Part shown: positions 48,101-60,971 of the stretch, one piece after another
Layout of the letters: every line of letters begins with the position of its first letter
Numbering within the stretch: position 1 is the stretch's first letter
Assembly: GCF_030272615.1 (NCBI RefSeq)
Contig: NC_081411.1
Span: forward strand, 160,307,971-160,371,970
Length of the DNA stretch: 64,000 nucleotides
From: Cryptomeria japonica
Taxonomy: Eukaryota; Streptophyta; Pinopsida; Cupressales; Cupressaceae
Direction: 5' to 3'
Program-made: the position numbers and the translations under genes
Notes under the pieces: model-generated
Databases searched by the model: none
What the model saw: the letters and a program-made list of their open reading frames with translations, nothing else
Told to the model about the DNA's origin: nothing

Positions 48101-50890
48101 TATTGCCTGGAATTCAGGAATTCAGCCACACTAAACTGAATCTGGCAGTAACAGAATTATGTCTTTGTTTTAAATTTTTCTGAAATTTTAGATAATATAA
48201 TGTAGACCTGACCATCTATTTGTGAGATAGGAAAGAGAGCATTTTTAATGTCTACGATGAATTGCGCTTATGCTTATACCCTACTGAATTCCTGTCCTCT
48301 GTAGAATTCGCTCTTATGTCTCGGACAATTTATGGAATCTCTCTCACAATGCATTGGTCATACTGCAGAAAAATAGATTATGATTTGGTGATAAATTATG
48401 CTGACATATGATCTCCTAGCAAAATATTATTCTGAACACTTATTGAGTGAAAGCAGGGATGTGATAAAAAGCCCCACTCTAGAAAATTTTGACCAAGATA
48501 AAAAGTACTTAAATAGCAGTAAGCTTTAATTATTTAGAAACAAAAATTTTGTTGGAAATATGGTATAGCAATTTTTTTCTCAATTTAAAAGTACGATTCT
48601 GGGTTTGTGGCTTCAACGGATGATGTATTAACAAATCCTCTTTCATTGTTTATATCAACATAAGATCCAAACACTACTGAGTATTCATTTGAATCTGAAT
48701 TTTAATCTCATAAAATTAATTTCATAGTAGATATTGTCTGCTTTTTATGCTGTCGACCAACAATGAACTCAATGTACTTTGGGCAGAAGATTCAGTTGTG
48801 ATTACTGTATTTTGATCTGGTACACTAATATTTTACTGCACAGCACAATGGCATTTTAAAATACTTAGGCAGAACAATATTTTCTTGAGCTCTACACAAA
48901 TCTCTACCCAGTGATTACATTTTATGTTTATTTACAATTGAACACTTGCCTTAGTGCAAATTGTTTCAAGTTCCAACTAGCTACAAATTTGCTGCTCTGG
49001 TTTATTCACTTGCCATTTTTTTATTATCATGATGCCACATTTGATTTCCGGGTTTTAATGCTCTTTACATTGTTTAAGGTGGTCTACGTTTATAAATGAT
49101 TAAATATATGATTTTTTTTTTGGAGTTTTGCTTAATCCTACAAAATATTTGGTGCAGAGTTTCTTGAGATACATCCATCTAGAGTTTGGGAGTGAAAGGA
49201 CACATAACACAACCTTTTATGTATGCTATTTTTTGGGTGGAATGGTTATATCGAGAGACATTGTAGTGGTGGAAGTCTTGAGAATTGTTACCCTTGGTTG
49301 CATCATTTGGCTATATTTACTGATTTGAGTTTCAGAAATAAAACATATTAGTTTCGTTTTTATTTGCCTTGGCTCTTTATATATATATATATATATATAA
49401 TTTTTTTAAAAATAATTTTTTTTCAAATTGAAGATAAATGACGCATTGAACAAGTCAAGGATGGAACTTAAGGGAGTACTTTTTAGGCTAAATACATACC
49501 CTCTACAATTATTTGTATGCAAATATAAGCACAACAATAAACACCTAGATTAATAGAAAAATAATAAATAAATTTATCTAAAACAATGTATCTAAGAAAG
49601 GGTGTTAACTAAAGTTAGTGGAACTAAAAAAAAGTTGAAATTAAAATGTAATATTAAGAAATATTAAAATGAGTGAAAATGTCTATCTTAAACAATGTAA
49701 GCTTATTGATTTCAAAGTTGAAGAACTTAAAAGCAGATGTCATTCTCCACTAAATCACAATACTTGACAAATAAAGATCATAGAAAGAAGCTCATAGTTC
49801 AAGTTGGACCACGAGTGTCCACGAGTGTGCACTCCAACACGAGTGGATAATGATAAATTGAGCATTACAATCAATTAAAGGCGGTTAAAGCTTAAATTAA
49901 AATAAGATGAAAGGTATGAGTGATCTTTAGGTTTAATATATTTGGCTTAATATAATCTCTCATAAGAATAACATAATTTTCTTTGTCATTTGTAATTTTG
50001 TACCTTTTGCAAGAGGCCGCACCTTGCAAGTAATCTCCCTTTCATTGACTAGCTCAATGCAAAGATACCTTTTGCAGGAGGCAAAAGAATGTAGTCATTT
50101 CTCAAAAAATGCAAAGACGACCATCTCCTTCAAGAGAATGTAGTCATTTCTCAAAAATGCGAAATGCAAAGATGACCATCTCCTTGTAACTTTAATGCAA
50201 AAGTGAGGAAGGCCTAATGGAAGAGCCTACATCATAATTCAATTTATAACTTATTATGGAAAGAACAATGTATGTATGCATGTATGTAATTGTTAAATAA
50301 TAATTTTATGGGGCTGAATTTTAATATTAATCACAAAAACAATATTACATTTGTTAATAAGGATCATATATTTGCCTATCAAAATGTCTTAGATCACATT
50401 ATACTATTACTATCTATTAGCATACTTATTTTTAGAGGAATATAGGTAAAGTACACCGAAGATATCATATTTGTTCATTATTCCACTTAGAAAATTATTA
50501 TATTATTATATTTCTATTAAACTATTGACTAAAACCAAAAAAACTTATTAAGACTACATCATCATCATCATCATCATTATATCTTTAGACAATTGATTGA
50601 GATAATTATGAAGTTAACTAATTGCATGATGAAGATAAACAAAATTGATTGATCAATTAAACTCGTGGGAGTTGAGTGGTGGAAGTGAACATAAAATGAT
50701 AAAAATAATAATAATTTTTTTTCATGCATTTAAGTGTCACAAACCTATCAAATTAAATGCTTCTAATTTTTATTGACAAATGTTTTTGCATCCATATGTA
50801 AGTATAATATGCCTTTGACATAATTATCGAAGTCTCTGTGACCACACCATGCACTGTAGAACCATTATAACATACAAACCCAAAATTTGG
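48101..50890. other. AT-rich intergenic DNA with short repeats
   Basis: A (TA)n microsatellite lies at about 49378-49398. A block of about 57 bp containing gaatgtagtcatttctcaaa is present twice near 50087 and 50142. A CAT-triplet run lies near 50560-50580. No conserved gene was recognised. Confidence 0.55.
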
Positions 50891-50919
50891 GTTGCCTCGA
50901 ATCTACAAACACTTATATG

Positions 50920-51671
50920 CTAAGAGTTATAATAATATGTTATGCAAAAAACCAGGAAGAGCCCACCAAACAAAAAGTCACATACGCCCAACCACACCAC
51001 CACCGTCGCCCTTGCTTTCATCAGATATTTTGTGCCACATGCACTCTGAACAACTAATTCCTCCTTTGATAGTTGATTCACCCCAATGGTGGAAGCCATG
51101 TCCTTGTCACCCATTGCAACTTGCCCCTCATCCTCAACATTTGTGATCAACCCCTCTGACACCAAATACCTTTGCAACCACCCAACACAACCTTCCTTTG
51201 ATAGGTCCAACATTTTCTTCAGGAATATAGTATTCCTCGCCACCACCTCATGCCAATGAGACACCCCATATCATCCTCTAATATAAGGATGGAAAATTTT
51301 TCTACTTCCTTGCCCTATTAGGGAATGACGTAATAATCCTTAAGCAGGGGTATCATTCTCTTGTTGCCCACGTTCTCCAAATTGTCCTTTAGTTCTCCTA
51401 AATAACATTTTTTGATCAATTTCCTACATAAAGCACTCACCATTTCCCTGTCCTCTCTAGAATCTAATAGTACTACAACAAACATGGTAGATATATCTAT
51501 ATTCACTCTATACTGGTGCTTGGTTTTTAGAAATTCATGCAAAATTCTTTGTACCACATGAATAACCATCTCATGGCCAGAACTAAATACTTGCTTCAAT
51601 CTCTTCTTCGAAATGTCCTTGAGAAAGGACGATTGCCTCTTTCTACAACAAAGCCTAACAGGCATATCCAT
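50920..51671 (-). pseudogene. Two adjacent minus-strand ORFs of unknown family
   Basis: The frames 51671-51318 (117 residues) and 51264-50920 (114 residues) follow one another on the minus strand. The first is basic at its start (MDMPVRLCCRKRQSSFLKD) and contains HQYRVNIDISTMFVVVLLDS. The second contains EVVARNTIFLKKMLDLSKEG and ends in a hydrophobic stretch. Composition looks protein-like rather than repeat-derived, so they may be pieces of one broken gene. I do not recognise a family and see no splice signals joining them. Confidence 0.3.
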
Positions 51672-51976
51672 TTTTACCAGCCAAAGTCCTAAATCTCAAT
51701 TAGGAAGAAAGAAATGCCATAGCCTTGATAATCTTCCCACACCACCTTGTATAATCATGCAACTCACTTTTTAGTGCTTTCATCTAATAAAATTGTGTAC
51801 TATCCCCTAGTGGAAAATACTAAGACAACTAATTCACATGAGCAATACCCAACATATTCGTCCTTGTTGTGTTGGCCAATGCAATGCCCAACAGATCAAC
51901 AACCTTTGCACCACCATGCTGTCATTTGATCTTTGTTGGATTCAACCACCTCCCACAATTGATGCCATACTCATTT

Positions 51977-52821
51977 TTTCATGGGGCTAGATTGACCCGC
52001 GTGGCACCGACAATCTTTTCGGTACTTGTCTGTGAGATCCAAGCACTTCCAAGATCTCAGACTACGCCTGTTAGCACTCCTAAGCTCCATAACTTGCACA
52101 CACACTTGCACAACAATGTACAATCTTGCACAACGGAAATATTTACACACAATGAACACAATACTGGGGCAAATAGAAAACTTTATTGATATGAAGAAAT
52201 GGCCCCCGACCCGGTCTACAATCAATTCCAACTATGTTGTTGGTCACTACCCCGAGTACTTCCCAAAGCACTCGATTACAAGTTCCCGCCCCTGGATTCA
52301 CGCCTACTCTTGAAACACTGGTACTGATCACACTGCACCTCGCCCTTGGCTGTAGCTTCTCACGTAGACTCCAAATCCTCAAAGACCTTGTCTCCTTCGA
52401 AGCTCGATTTGGCGCACCGCAGACTATCTCATGAGCCAACGATGACTTACCCAGTACATGACCCAGGTTCCCTCCTTGAATAGGGACTCCAAGTCACACT
52501 GCTTGCTCTGCTGCTTCTACTCACACCACTTCTCTGCAATCACTATGAACACCTTTGCTCGCTGGAATGCTATTTTGGTCCTCCTTGGATTTCTCCACCA
52601 TGAACCTTCGCCTGTACGAAGTAAAGTACACTGTAGAAACGTTCTCTCGTGAACGATAGGGTACTCTTCTCCCCCCTATATAAGTTTTTCGTCCAGTTCT
52701 CACACAACTATAGTTTGGCATCAACTGTTTGTCAATCACCACAACTTCCACCTGTTGAGAATCGAATGGGGACTTACACCCCAGAAGACTACTGACCTCC
52801 TTGAGACAACAACTCCTTACA
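51977..52821 (-). repeat. 3' LTR of the gypsy element
   Basis: This is the left LTR. A ctatataag TATA-like segment lies near 52675. Numerous substitutions relative to the right LTR, for example in the ggcaccgac/gacattgac segment, indicate an old insertion. Confidence 0.9.
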
Positions 52822-53008
52822 TCCTCCCCTACCTAAAATAGGCTATGTCCTCGATGCCGGCAACACAGTCCCAGACTCATGCTGTAGAGACCCCCAACTT
52901 TGTTTGCACTTAGAAAGGGAGGCTGGAGTTCCAATCCAAGAGCTCCAAAACCTTGACCTCATATTTTTAGAGGTTCTCAGCCTTCTCCCAAGTTGCTTCT
53001 TCTCGAGA

Positions 53009-53407
53009 CTAGCCCTGCCAATGAACTAAGAACTCCCTCCACCTCCTGTTTCCAAATCCCCTATCCTTTACAACAATCACTTCCTCCACTTCTAGTCCCG
53101 ACCTATCCTTGACAAATGCTGGTCCTCGGGTTGGTATGTTCTTGTTGTTGTCCTCTTTATCTTGATGATACAGATGAAGTTGGATGACATGAAAAACATT
53201 GTGGACTCTAAGATGCGCTAGCAACTTTAGGTTATATGCAACTTTCCCAATCCACTTTGTGATTGTGAATGGTCCATCAAATTTGCGACCAAGTGCTGCA
53301 CTCAACCCCTTGGGTGGTTTAAATTGAACTAGGTCCATCTTGAGAAAGACCTTATCACCAACTTTGAACTCCACATTGCTCCTCCCTAAGTTTGCATAAT
53401 GCTTCAT
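53009..53407 (-). pseudogene. Gypsy integrase C-terminus with chromodomain
   Basis: The 132-residue frame contains the integrase tail FKVGDKVFLKMDLVQF and AALGRKFDGPFTITKWIGKV, then a chromodomain start (LEVEEVIVVKD, RRWREFLVHWQG). A stop follows HWQG, and the same frame continues with SREEATWEKAENL, so the chromodomain is cut near its middle. Chromodomains are thought to steer chromovirus insertion to particular chromatin. Confidence 0.85.
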
Positions 53408-53695
53408 TCTTTATGCGGCCTTGACCAAGTTATGCCTTGCATGATCCACTTGATCTTGCCACTCCTTAAATCTATCCTTTGCATCTAGATAGTCCCCAAC
53501 ATATCCACTCAACATTGTATGAGGAGTTAGTGGCTGTTGCCCTGTAGCCAATTCAAAAGGTGAATACTAACTCGATGCACTCTTCTGCATGTTGTAACTA
53601 AAGTATGCTGGGTCCAACAACTTAGGCCAGTTGGATTGGTCCGACCAAACAAAGTGCCTGAGATAGTCCTCCAGAATCCCATTGATCCTCTCACT

Positions 53696-54217
53696 TTATC
53701 CATCTATCTCTGGGTGATGACTCGTTGACATGAGCAACTTTGTCCCAATTAACTTAAACATCCCCTTCCATAATTTGTTGGTAAAGCGAGCATCCCTATC
53801 ACTAATGATACTCAGTGGAACACCCCAATACTTCACAACATTCTTGAAGAAGTAGTCGACAATGTCCTTGACTCTGCATGGTGCCTTGACATACTTCGAG
53901 AACCTGTCAACCACGACCATGATGCTACTATGCTCGTTCACTTTCGACAACCCTGTGATAAAGTCCATGCTCACGCTTGCCCATGGTTTGACTGGTACGG
54001 GCAAGTGCTGCAACAATCCTCCTAGAGGCTTTGTTACTGCCTTGTCTTGTTGATATATGAGATAACTCCTGACATACTCATCTACATCCTTCCTCATATT
54101 TTGCCAGTAGAAACCTCTCTCAACCAATGCAAGGGTTCTCTTTTGTCCTGGATGGCCTACCCATAGGTTGCCGTGACATTTGTTGAGAACTTCCCTCCTC
54201 ACATTCTTCCACTTCAA
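53696..54217 (-). pseudogene. Gypsy integrase zinc-binding and catalytic core
   Basis: The 173-residue frame begins with the zinc-binding region (HGNLWVGHPGQKRTLAL). Its CxxC pair is lost: it reads YLIYQQDK. The catalytic core shows SMDFITGLSK with the first Asp and ISDRDARFT with the second. The frame stops at HHPEIDG, close to where the third acidic residue should follow. Integrase would join element DNA to the target. Confidence 0.85.
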
Positions 54218-54619
54218 AAGGTAAACTCAATCTTGGGTGATTAACAACAATCCATCCCTAAGACTGAACTTCTGAGTCTTACCCTCCTTTGCTTGTTTGT
54301 ATAGCTTCACTGCCTGAAGAACCATTAGATAACCCTCCTTGATAGACTCCAACACCTCGCTAGATAGTTCCACTCGGCTAGCCCCGAGCCGTGCCTCCTA
54401 GTCCCCTTCAATAGTAGCTAACTGTCCCTTCCTTCTTAGAGCATCCACTACAACATTCTTCTTTCCTAGGTTGTAGAGGATCTCAAAATCAAACTCTGCC
54501 AAGAACTCTTGCCAACTGGCTTGCTTTGGAGTCAGCTTCGCCTAAGTCTTGAAATAAGTTGAGGAAACAATGTCTGTCTTCACCACAAATTGTGTCCCCA
54601 AGAGATAGTGCCTCCAAGT

Positions 54620-55560
54620 TCAGAGACAATGAATGATCTCAGTCATTTCCTTCTCATGGGCAGGGTAATTCCTCTCCCTATCTTGCAACTTTCTCAACTC
54701 GTAAGCCACTGGATGTCCATCTTGCATCAACACCCCTCCATATGCAAAGTCCAAAGCATCGCTTTGAACCTCGAATGGCCTTGTGAAATTAGATGATGCC
54801 AACATTGGCGCCGATGTGAGTCTCTCCTTGAGTGTCTCAAAGGCTGTCTGACACTTGTCTGACCACTTCCACTTCCAGTCCTTCTTTAGAAGTTCTGTTA
54901 AGGGTGCATCACATTTGGAGAACCCTTCAACAAACCTCCCGTAGTAATTCACCAGACCAAGAAACGACCTCACTTCATGTACATTCTGCAAGGGTTCCCA
55001 ATCCCGGATTTCTCTTAGCTTTTCTAGATCTGGATGAATGAATCCTTTCCCAATGATATGCCCCGAGAAGTGCACCTCTTCCAGAGAAAATCTACATTTC
55101 TCCTTCTTGACAAAGAGCTTGTGCTCCGGGAGCAACTGAAATACCTCTGCCAAGTGTTGCTTGTGCTCCTCCATGTTCTTGCTGTAAACCAGTAAATTAT
55201 CCAAATACACCACCACAGACTTATCCAATAGAGGTCGAAACACATCATTCATGAGTGTACAAAATGTTGCTGGTGCATTGCATAGCCCAAACAACATCAC
55301 CATGAACTCGTATGACCCATACCTAGTCACACATGCAACCTTCTCTTCATCTCCCGCTGCAATCCTCACTTGATAGTAGCCCTTTTTAAGATCAATTTTG
55401 CTGAAGACCTTTGCCCCAAACAAGTGGTCAAAATAGTCAACAATAAGAGGTAGGAGAAACTTGTTCTTGATGGTTAACTTGTTTAGGGCCCTAAAGTCGA
55501 TACATAACCTCAATGTTCCATCTTTCTTCTTCTTAAATAACACGGATGCCCCATACGAAG
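54620..55560 (-). pseudogene. Gypsy reverse transcriptase and RNase H start
   Basis: The 307-residue frame contains LFKKKKDGTLRLCIDFRALN, FSKIDLKKGYYQVRI and the palm segment VVVYLDNLLVYS. There the second catalytic Asp is Asn (AAT, plus-strand positions 55196-55198). GHIIGKG and FLGLVNYYGRFVEGF follow, then the RNase H start FEVQSDALDFAYGGVL. It ends after EMTEIIHCL. With the altered active site the enzyme could not polymerise even without the stops. Confidence 0.9.
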
Positions 55561-55603
55561 AATGAGATGGTTTTATGTAACCTGCCTCAAGAAGCTCCTC
55601 TAA

Positions 55604-56285
55604 CTACCTCTTCAATTCTACCATCTCTAGACCAGATAACCTGTATGGAGCTTGGGCGAGTGGCTTTGCCCCTGGTACCAATTCTATCTTGTGATCTATA
55701 GTTCTTCTTGCTGGGAGTTGAGAAAGTAGCTTGATTGGCATTGTCTCCTCAAACTCTGAAATGACTTCCTCTACTTCGGGTGGAATGGGTGTCTCCCGCA
55801 CATCTTCCAATTCATCCCAACCGCCAAGTAGCACTGCTAGAAACATTGGTTCCTTGTTATGCTTCTTAGCAACCTTTTTCATTCCCAATGCTGAAACCAT
55901 CAGAGCTTTCCTCGATTGTCGCCTCTTTGTCATCTTCACCATGCATGTCTTCTTAGGATCCAAAAACATCAACAAATCCAGGTGAGGAATTATCGCAACC
56001 TTTCCAATCTTCAAGAACTCCTAACCCAATATCAACTCAAAATCATCCATCTCGATCACTGTCAGATCCATGCGACCCTGCCACGAGCTGAGTTTTAGTG
56101 GTATGTCCCAGACTATACCATGTATCTTCTTGAATGGGGAGTTCACCTCCTTGAAAGAGCATGCATCCACCTACACCTTCAACTCCAAATCTCGAGCTCT
56201 CCCAGCTAAGATAAAGTTGTGAGTGGCTCCAGAATCCACCATAGCCATTGTGTACTTCCCATACATCTGAGCGTCCACATAACAC
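55604..56285 (-). pseudogene. Gypsy aspartic protease and protease-RT linker
   Basis: The protease active-site segment MAMVDSGATHNFILAG is read on the minus strand with the DSGA codons at 56225-56236. An in-frame stop follows ELILG near 56023. The linker frame (56014-55604) runs to the conserved pre-RT segment HKIELVPGAKPLAQAPYRLS and stops before the RT frame. Confidence 0.8.
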
Positions 56286-56293
56286 AACTTGTG

Positions 56294-57510
56294 TCAGTTC
56301 TCAGGTTCGACAGTCGTAGCCTTAGGCTGCTCAGTGGCATTGACTGCACTTAAACGCTGGATCACACCCATCGTTGCAATCTGACCATCCTGTTTTGCTG
56401 TCATCTGTGTAGAGTTTAAACTCTGTCGCTGCGGAAGTCTCTTGCCTAATATTCTGAGCCACCACAAATGAAGCACCCACACCCTCTCTTATTATTCTTT
56501 GACTCTACGTCTTTCAAAGTCTTACTTGAACCTTTTCTATTTGAGGACTTTCCTATCCCACTCTATTTACTGCTTGAAGAATCCCCCTTCCCCTTAGACT
56601 TTCCATCATCCTTGGGTTGGAATTGTTTCTTGTCCTTCTTCTGGGGGTTGGATCCACTTGTAGGACCATGTGCCTTTGGCAAATCCTTGTAGTCAACTAG
56701 CTGATCTGCGACTGAAATGGCCTCTTCGACATTTGGGACCTTCAACTTTTGGAGCTCATTCTGAGCCCATGGAGACAAACCTTTCAAGAAGTGATATAGC
56801 TTAAAATCTTGGTCCATATTTGAAAATTCCAACATAAGAACCCGAAAATCTTTGATCTTCCTTGTTTGCTTCATTTTTGAAAGTTGTTTGAAAGAGGTCC
56901 AACCTGCATTCTCTGGCTTTAATTGCTCCTTGAGTGCATCTCGCAACTCTTCCCATGTGTCTACCTTGACAAATGACCTACTAGCCTCCATATCCTGAAG
57001 TCTGGGCCTCCACCAAAGCTTAGCTTCTCTAGTGAGGAATCCTATGGCCATCTCCACTTTTTCTTTGTCTATCAATCCCCTCATGGATTTCAGGTACCTT
57101 CCCATGTCAAAGAAGAAATTATCCATCACCTTGTCATCTCAGTCACCCTCATACTTTTCGGATGGTGAAACCCTTGGTCTATTGGTAATCCCTGCCTGAG
57201 AGACACAACTTTTGACAAATTCGATCTCTAGGAGTACCTTCTTCAACTCATCTTCGAGCCTTGATCTTTCTATCTATTCCTGACCATACGTAACCTAAAG
57301 ATCCTTGATATCTCCTTCACCTAAGTCCAATCATCCTTTTGTAGTTTCCATGCACTTCGATAGAACCACATCTTCCAAAGACTCCAAACAGTTGTTTAGG
57401 CCATTAAGCCTATCCTTAGTCTTCAAGGTGGCATACTTTTCATTTATATGAGCATGGGGTGAGCCTTTCTCTCCTTTTGACTCCCTGTCAGTATCCCCGC
57501 CCCTTGCCAT
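56294..57510 (-). pseudogene. Gypsy gag with degenerate zinc knuckle
   Basis: The start ATG at 57510 begins MARGGDTDRESKGEKGSPHA. Stops interrupt the first 120 residues. The main gag frame is 57129-56563 (188 residues): AIGFLTREAKLWWRPRLQD, TWEELRDALKEQLKPENA and KLYHFLKGLSPWAQNELQ. The nucleocapsid part near 56450 reads CFICGGSEY, then a stop and ARDF, with the His and last Cys of the knuckle missing. Confidence 0.85.
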
Positions 57511-58430
57511 GACTGTTGAAAAACTGAACTCACTTAGTGTGCTAGCTTGGGGGTATCAAAACCTTGTGCTCTGATACCAATTGTCATGGGGCTAGATTGA
57601 CCCGCGTGACATTGACAATATTTTTAGTACTTGTATGTGAGATCCAAGCACTTCCAAGATCTTAGACTACGCCTGTTAGCACTCCCAAGCTCCAGAACCT
57701 GCACACACACTTGCACAATAATGCACAATCTTGCACAACATAAATCTTTACACACAATTAACACAATACAGGGGCAAACAAATAGCTTTATTGATATGAA
57801 GAAACGACCCTCAGCCTGGTCTACAATCAATTCCAACTATGTTGTTGGTCACTACCTCGAGTACTTCCCAAAGCACGTGATTACAAGTTCCTATCCATGG
57901 ATTCATGCCTACTCTTGAAACACTAGTACTGATCACATTGCTCCTTGCCCCTAGAGTAGCTTCTCACATAGACTCCAAATCCTCAAAGACCCTGTCTCCT
58001 TCGGAACTCGATTTGGTGCACCACAGACTCTCTCGTGAGCAGACGATGACTTACCTAGTACACGACCCAGGCCCCCTCCCTGAACGGGGACTCCAAGTCA
58101 CACTGCTTGCTCTGCTGCTTCTACTTACACCACTGCTCTGCAATCACTCTGAACACCTTTGCTCACTGGAATGCTGTTTTGGTCCTTCTTGGATTTCTCC
58201 ACCATGAACGTTTGCCTATAGGAAGTAAAGAACACTATAGAAACGTTCTCTCATGAACAGCGGGGTACTCTGCTTCCCCCTATATAAGTTTTTCATCCAG
58301 TTCTCACACAACTGTAGTTTGGCATCAACTATTTGTCAATCACCACAAATTCCACCTGCTGAGAATTGGATGGGGACTTACACCCCAGAAGACTACTGAC
58401 CTCCTTGAGACAACAACCCCTTACACATTT

Positions 58431-58610
58431 TACTTCACCACTCAATGTCCAATGGAATGATGTACACCTGACACCATACGTGGAAAAACAATGAGCTCAT
58501 TGTCTAATGTCCCACTCATCTGCACCACTCGAAATGACCCCTACCACTTAACACCTTACACATAATATTTCTTCTTTAATATTAAGGGTAAAATGACAAA
58601 TTAAAAAATT
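58431..58610. other. Short spacer between the gypsy and copia elements
   Basis: This is the original DNA into which the gypsy element inserted; it continues from 51971. It contains no gene. The exact left end of the adjacent copia LTR is uncertain (between about 58594 and 58612). Confidence 0.5.
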
Positions 58611-59385
58611 TATGATTGTGAGATTTTGCCAAGATCAAGGGCACAATGAAAAGTATAAAAGAGAGACAAAAGAATGACAAGAACAAACTGTATTCTCATC
58701 AATATGCAAATGATCAACTGGATTAACCAATACAATGAATATGGGCCTGCTTATATAGGCAAGGCCATATGGATGTACGAGCACACAATCATGACATATG
58801 GCTCAATGAGAAACAAGGGTAGGTAAGAAATACTAGGGGTAGGTAGGAGAAATAATATAATATTCCACAAGAGGTGGATGACCCATCAAATGTGGAGTGT
58901 AATAGAAAAATAAGACCACAAAAGGTGGAATTTATCCTACAAGCTATATCCCTATGTGCACACTTCCCTAAGTGTCTCAAATCTAAACTATGAAGAGATG
59001 CATTATCCTAAGTTAACTTAAGTAAAGTGTAATAATATCCATAATGAATATTTATTTACACCAACACCCCCCCTTAAGTGCAACTTAGGGGAATGAAGAC
59101 TCAATTCAACAATGCAAGATGGGTCCCAAATACTAGGCCATGATAGGCACCCATGTACAATATGCAAATGCAAGCAAAACTATGCAATGCAATCTCTCAC
59201 AAATGGAGAAAGGGAGAAAACCTAGTGGGAAAAAACTCCCACCCAAAAAAGAGATGAATGTACAAAAGACTCTCAAAGAAGAAGGGCAAGACCTCAAAGA
59301 GGAAAAAGTCCCCCCATAAGAGAGGAAAGAGAAGTCAGCTGACCCCCCTAATGAGACATCCTGCACCCCCAAGAGAGCACACAAC

Positions 59386-60971
59386 TACTGGAACTTACTC
59401 TCGATGAAAGATTTGGTGAATATGTCTGCAACCTGCTCCGTTGTAGGACAATACTGCAAGTCAATGACCTGTTCTTGAATCAGCTCTCGGATATAGTGCA
59501 TATGGATCTCGATGTGCTTGGTCCATTAGTGCTGGACTGGGTTCTTTGAGATTGCAATAGCACTCTAATTGTCACAATGTAGAACTATCGATCGTGGAGT
59601 GGTGAACCCAAACTCTGTGAGAATCTGCTGAAGCCAAATGGTCTCAGTTGCTACGTTAACAACTCCTTGATACTTAGCCTCAGTCAAAGAGAGAGAAATA
59701 GCATGCTGCTTCTTGCTCTACCAACAAATGGGGTTTGAACCAAGGTGAAAACTATAATCTGAAGTAGACTTATGACCATCAAAATCGCCAACCCAATCGG
59801 AGTCTGTGTAACCAACCAAGCGAAGTCCTGTGCCTGCTGCATAGTGAATCCCATAGTGATGTGTACCCTGGATGTAATGAAGGATGTGTTTGGCGGCTTT
59901 CCAATGAAGCTCATGTGGTTCCTACATAAAGCGGGAAACCATGCCAACTGCAAATAAAATATCAGGGCATGTATGAGTCAAGTAGATGAGACTACCCACA
60001 AGCTGACGATACAATGTGGCATCAACTGGTGGAGAAGAAAACTGAGCCTCAAGCTTGACTCCTAAAAGAAAGGGAGTCGGTGCAGGCTTACAATCAACCA
60101 TATGGAAGCGTGCAAGTAGATCAAGAGCATACTTGGGATGCAATAGTGTAATCTCGGAAGGTGACTGTGAAATCTCTATCCTAAGAAAGTAGTGCAAAAG
60201 ACCCAAGTCAGTCATAGCAAATCTGTCATGCAAATTAGATTTGACCCAGCTAATGATGGATGCGGTGCTCCCTATAATGATCAAATCAACATAGAGAACA
60301 AGTATCAAGTGAGAGTCATCCTGTCGCAAAATGTAGACATTCGGATCAAAATGACACCTGGTGAACCCTGCTGAGAGAAGAAAGGAATCCATCTTGGTGT
60401 ACCAAGCCCTGGGGGCCTACTTGAGGCTATAGAGAGATTTCCTTAGTCTGCAAACCAAGGAAGTATCCTAGATGAAACCCTGTGGCTACTCCATATAAAT
60501 CTCCTCATCAAGATCACCATGAAGAAAAACACTCTTCACATCCATCTGATGTACAACCCAACCATGAGCTACAACAATAGCAAGTGTCAAGCGAATGGAG
60601 TTCATCTTGGCTACGGGCACAAAGGTCTTAGTATAGTCAACACCTGGAACCTGAGAGAAATATTTCGCAACAAGCCGAGCCTTATACTTATCCACACTAC
60701 CATCCGCTGTAAACTTGGTTCGATAGATCCACTTACATCGAGCCCAACGAGATCTAGGTGGAGGTGGAGAATGAGGCTCCTCAACTACAAGTGGACCATG
60801 CAGAGGTGTAACCCTATGAGTCCGAGTTGAAGGAGTCTCATCATCTAAATCATTAGCATCACTATCCACAATGGAGGAAGGTGGAGGAGGTAGAGAGGCT
60901 AAGCTAGGAGAGCTTTCCTCAAAATGAACACTCCTCTCAATGAACACCTCATGTGTCTCAGGATCCATCAA
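59386..60971 (-). pseudogene. Copia reverse transcriptase and RNase H
   Basis: The piece 60971-60486 reads the start of RT (KYKARLVAKYFSQVPGVDY, then HQMDVKSVFLHGDLDEEIYM). The piece 60392-59922 continues with FLLSAGFTRCHFDPNVY and LVLYVDLIIIG, where one of the two paired active-site Asp residues is missing. YFLRIEISQS and LVGSLIYLTHTCPDILFAVG follow. RNase H is split across frame changes. The protein end ADIFTKSFIESKFQ precedes the TAG at 59386-59388. It is not functional. Confidence 0.85.

Larger units (their letters stand above)
51972..58430 (-). mobile_element. Complete Ty3/gypsy chromovirus-type LTR retrotransposon, inactivated
   Basis: LTRs lie at 51977-52821 and 57582-58425 (845 and 844 bp), minus strand TGTAAGG...CCATGACA. 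They are flanked by the target duplication CATTT at 51972-51976 and 58426-58430. The left LTR's terminal base pattern has drifted. The primer site tggtatcagagc (minus strand, 57579-57568) matches initiator-Met tRNA. A polypurine tract containing taggtaggggagga abuts the other LTR (about 52822-52835). The 4.76-kb interior encodes gag, protease, RT, RNase H, integrase and a C-terminal chromodomain in that order, which places it among chromoviruses. Multiple stops and lost catalytic residues show that it is dead. Confidence 0.92.

Noticed and set aside
51869-52434. Plus- and minus-strand frames of about 60-110 residues over the gypsy LTR
   Set aside because: The same frames recur in the other LTR at 57.6-58.2 kb with disruptions, so they are chance frames in a noncoding repeat.
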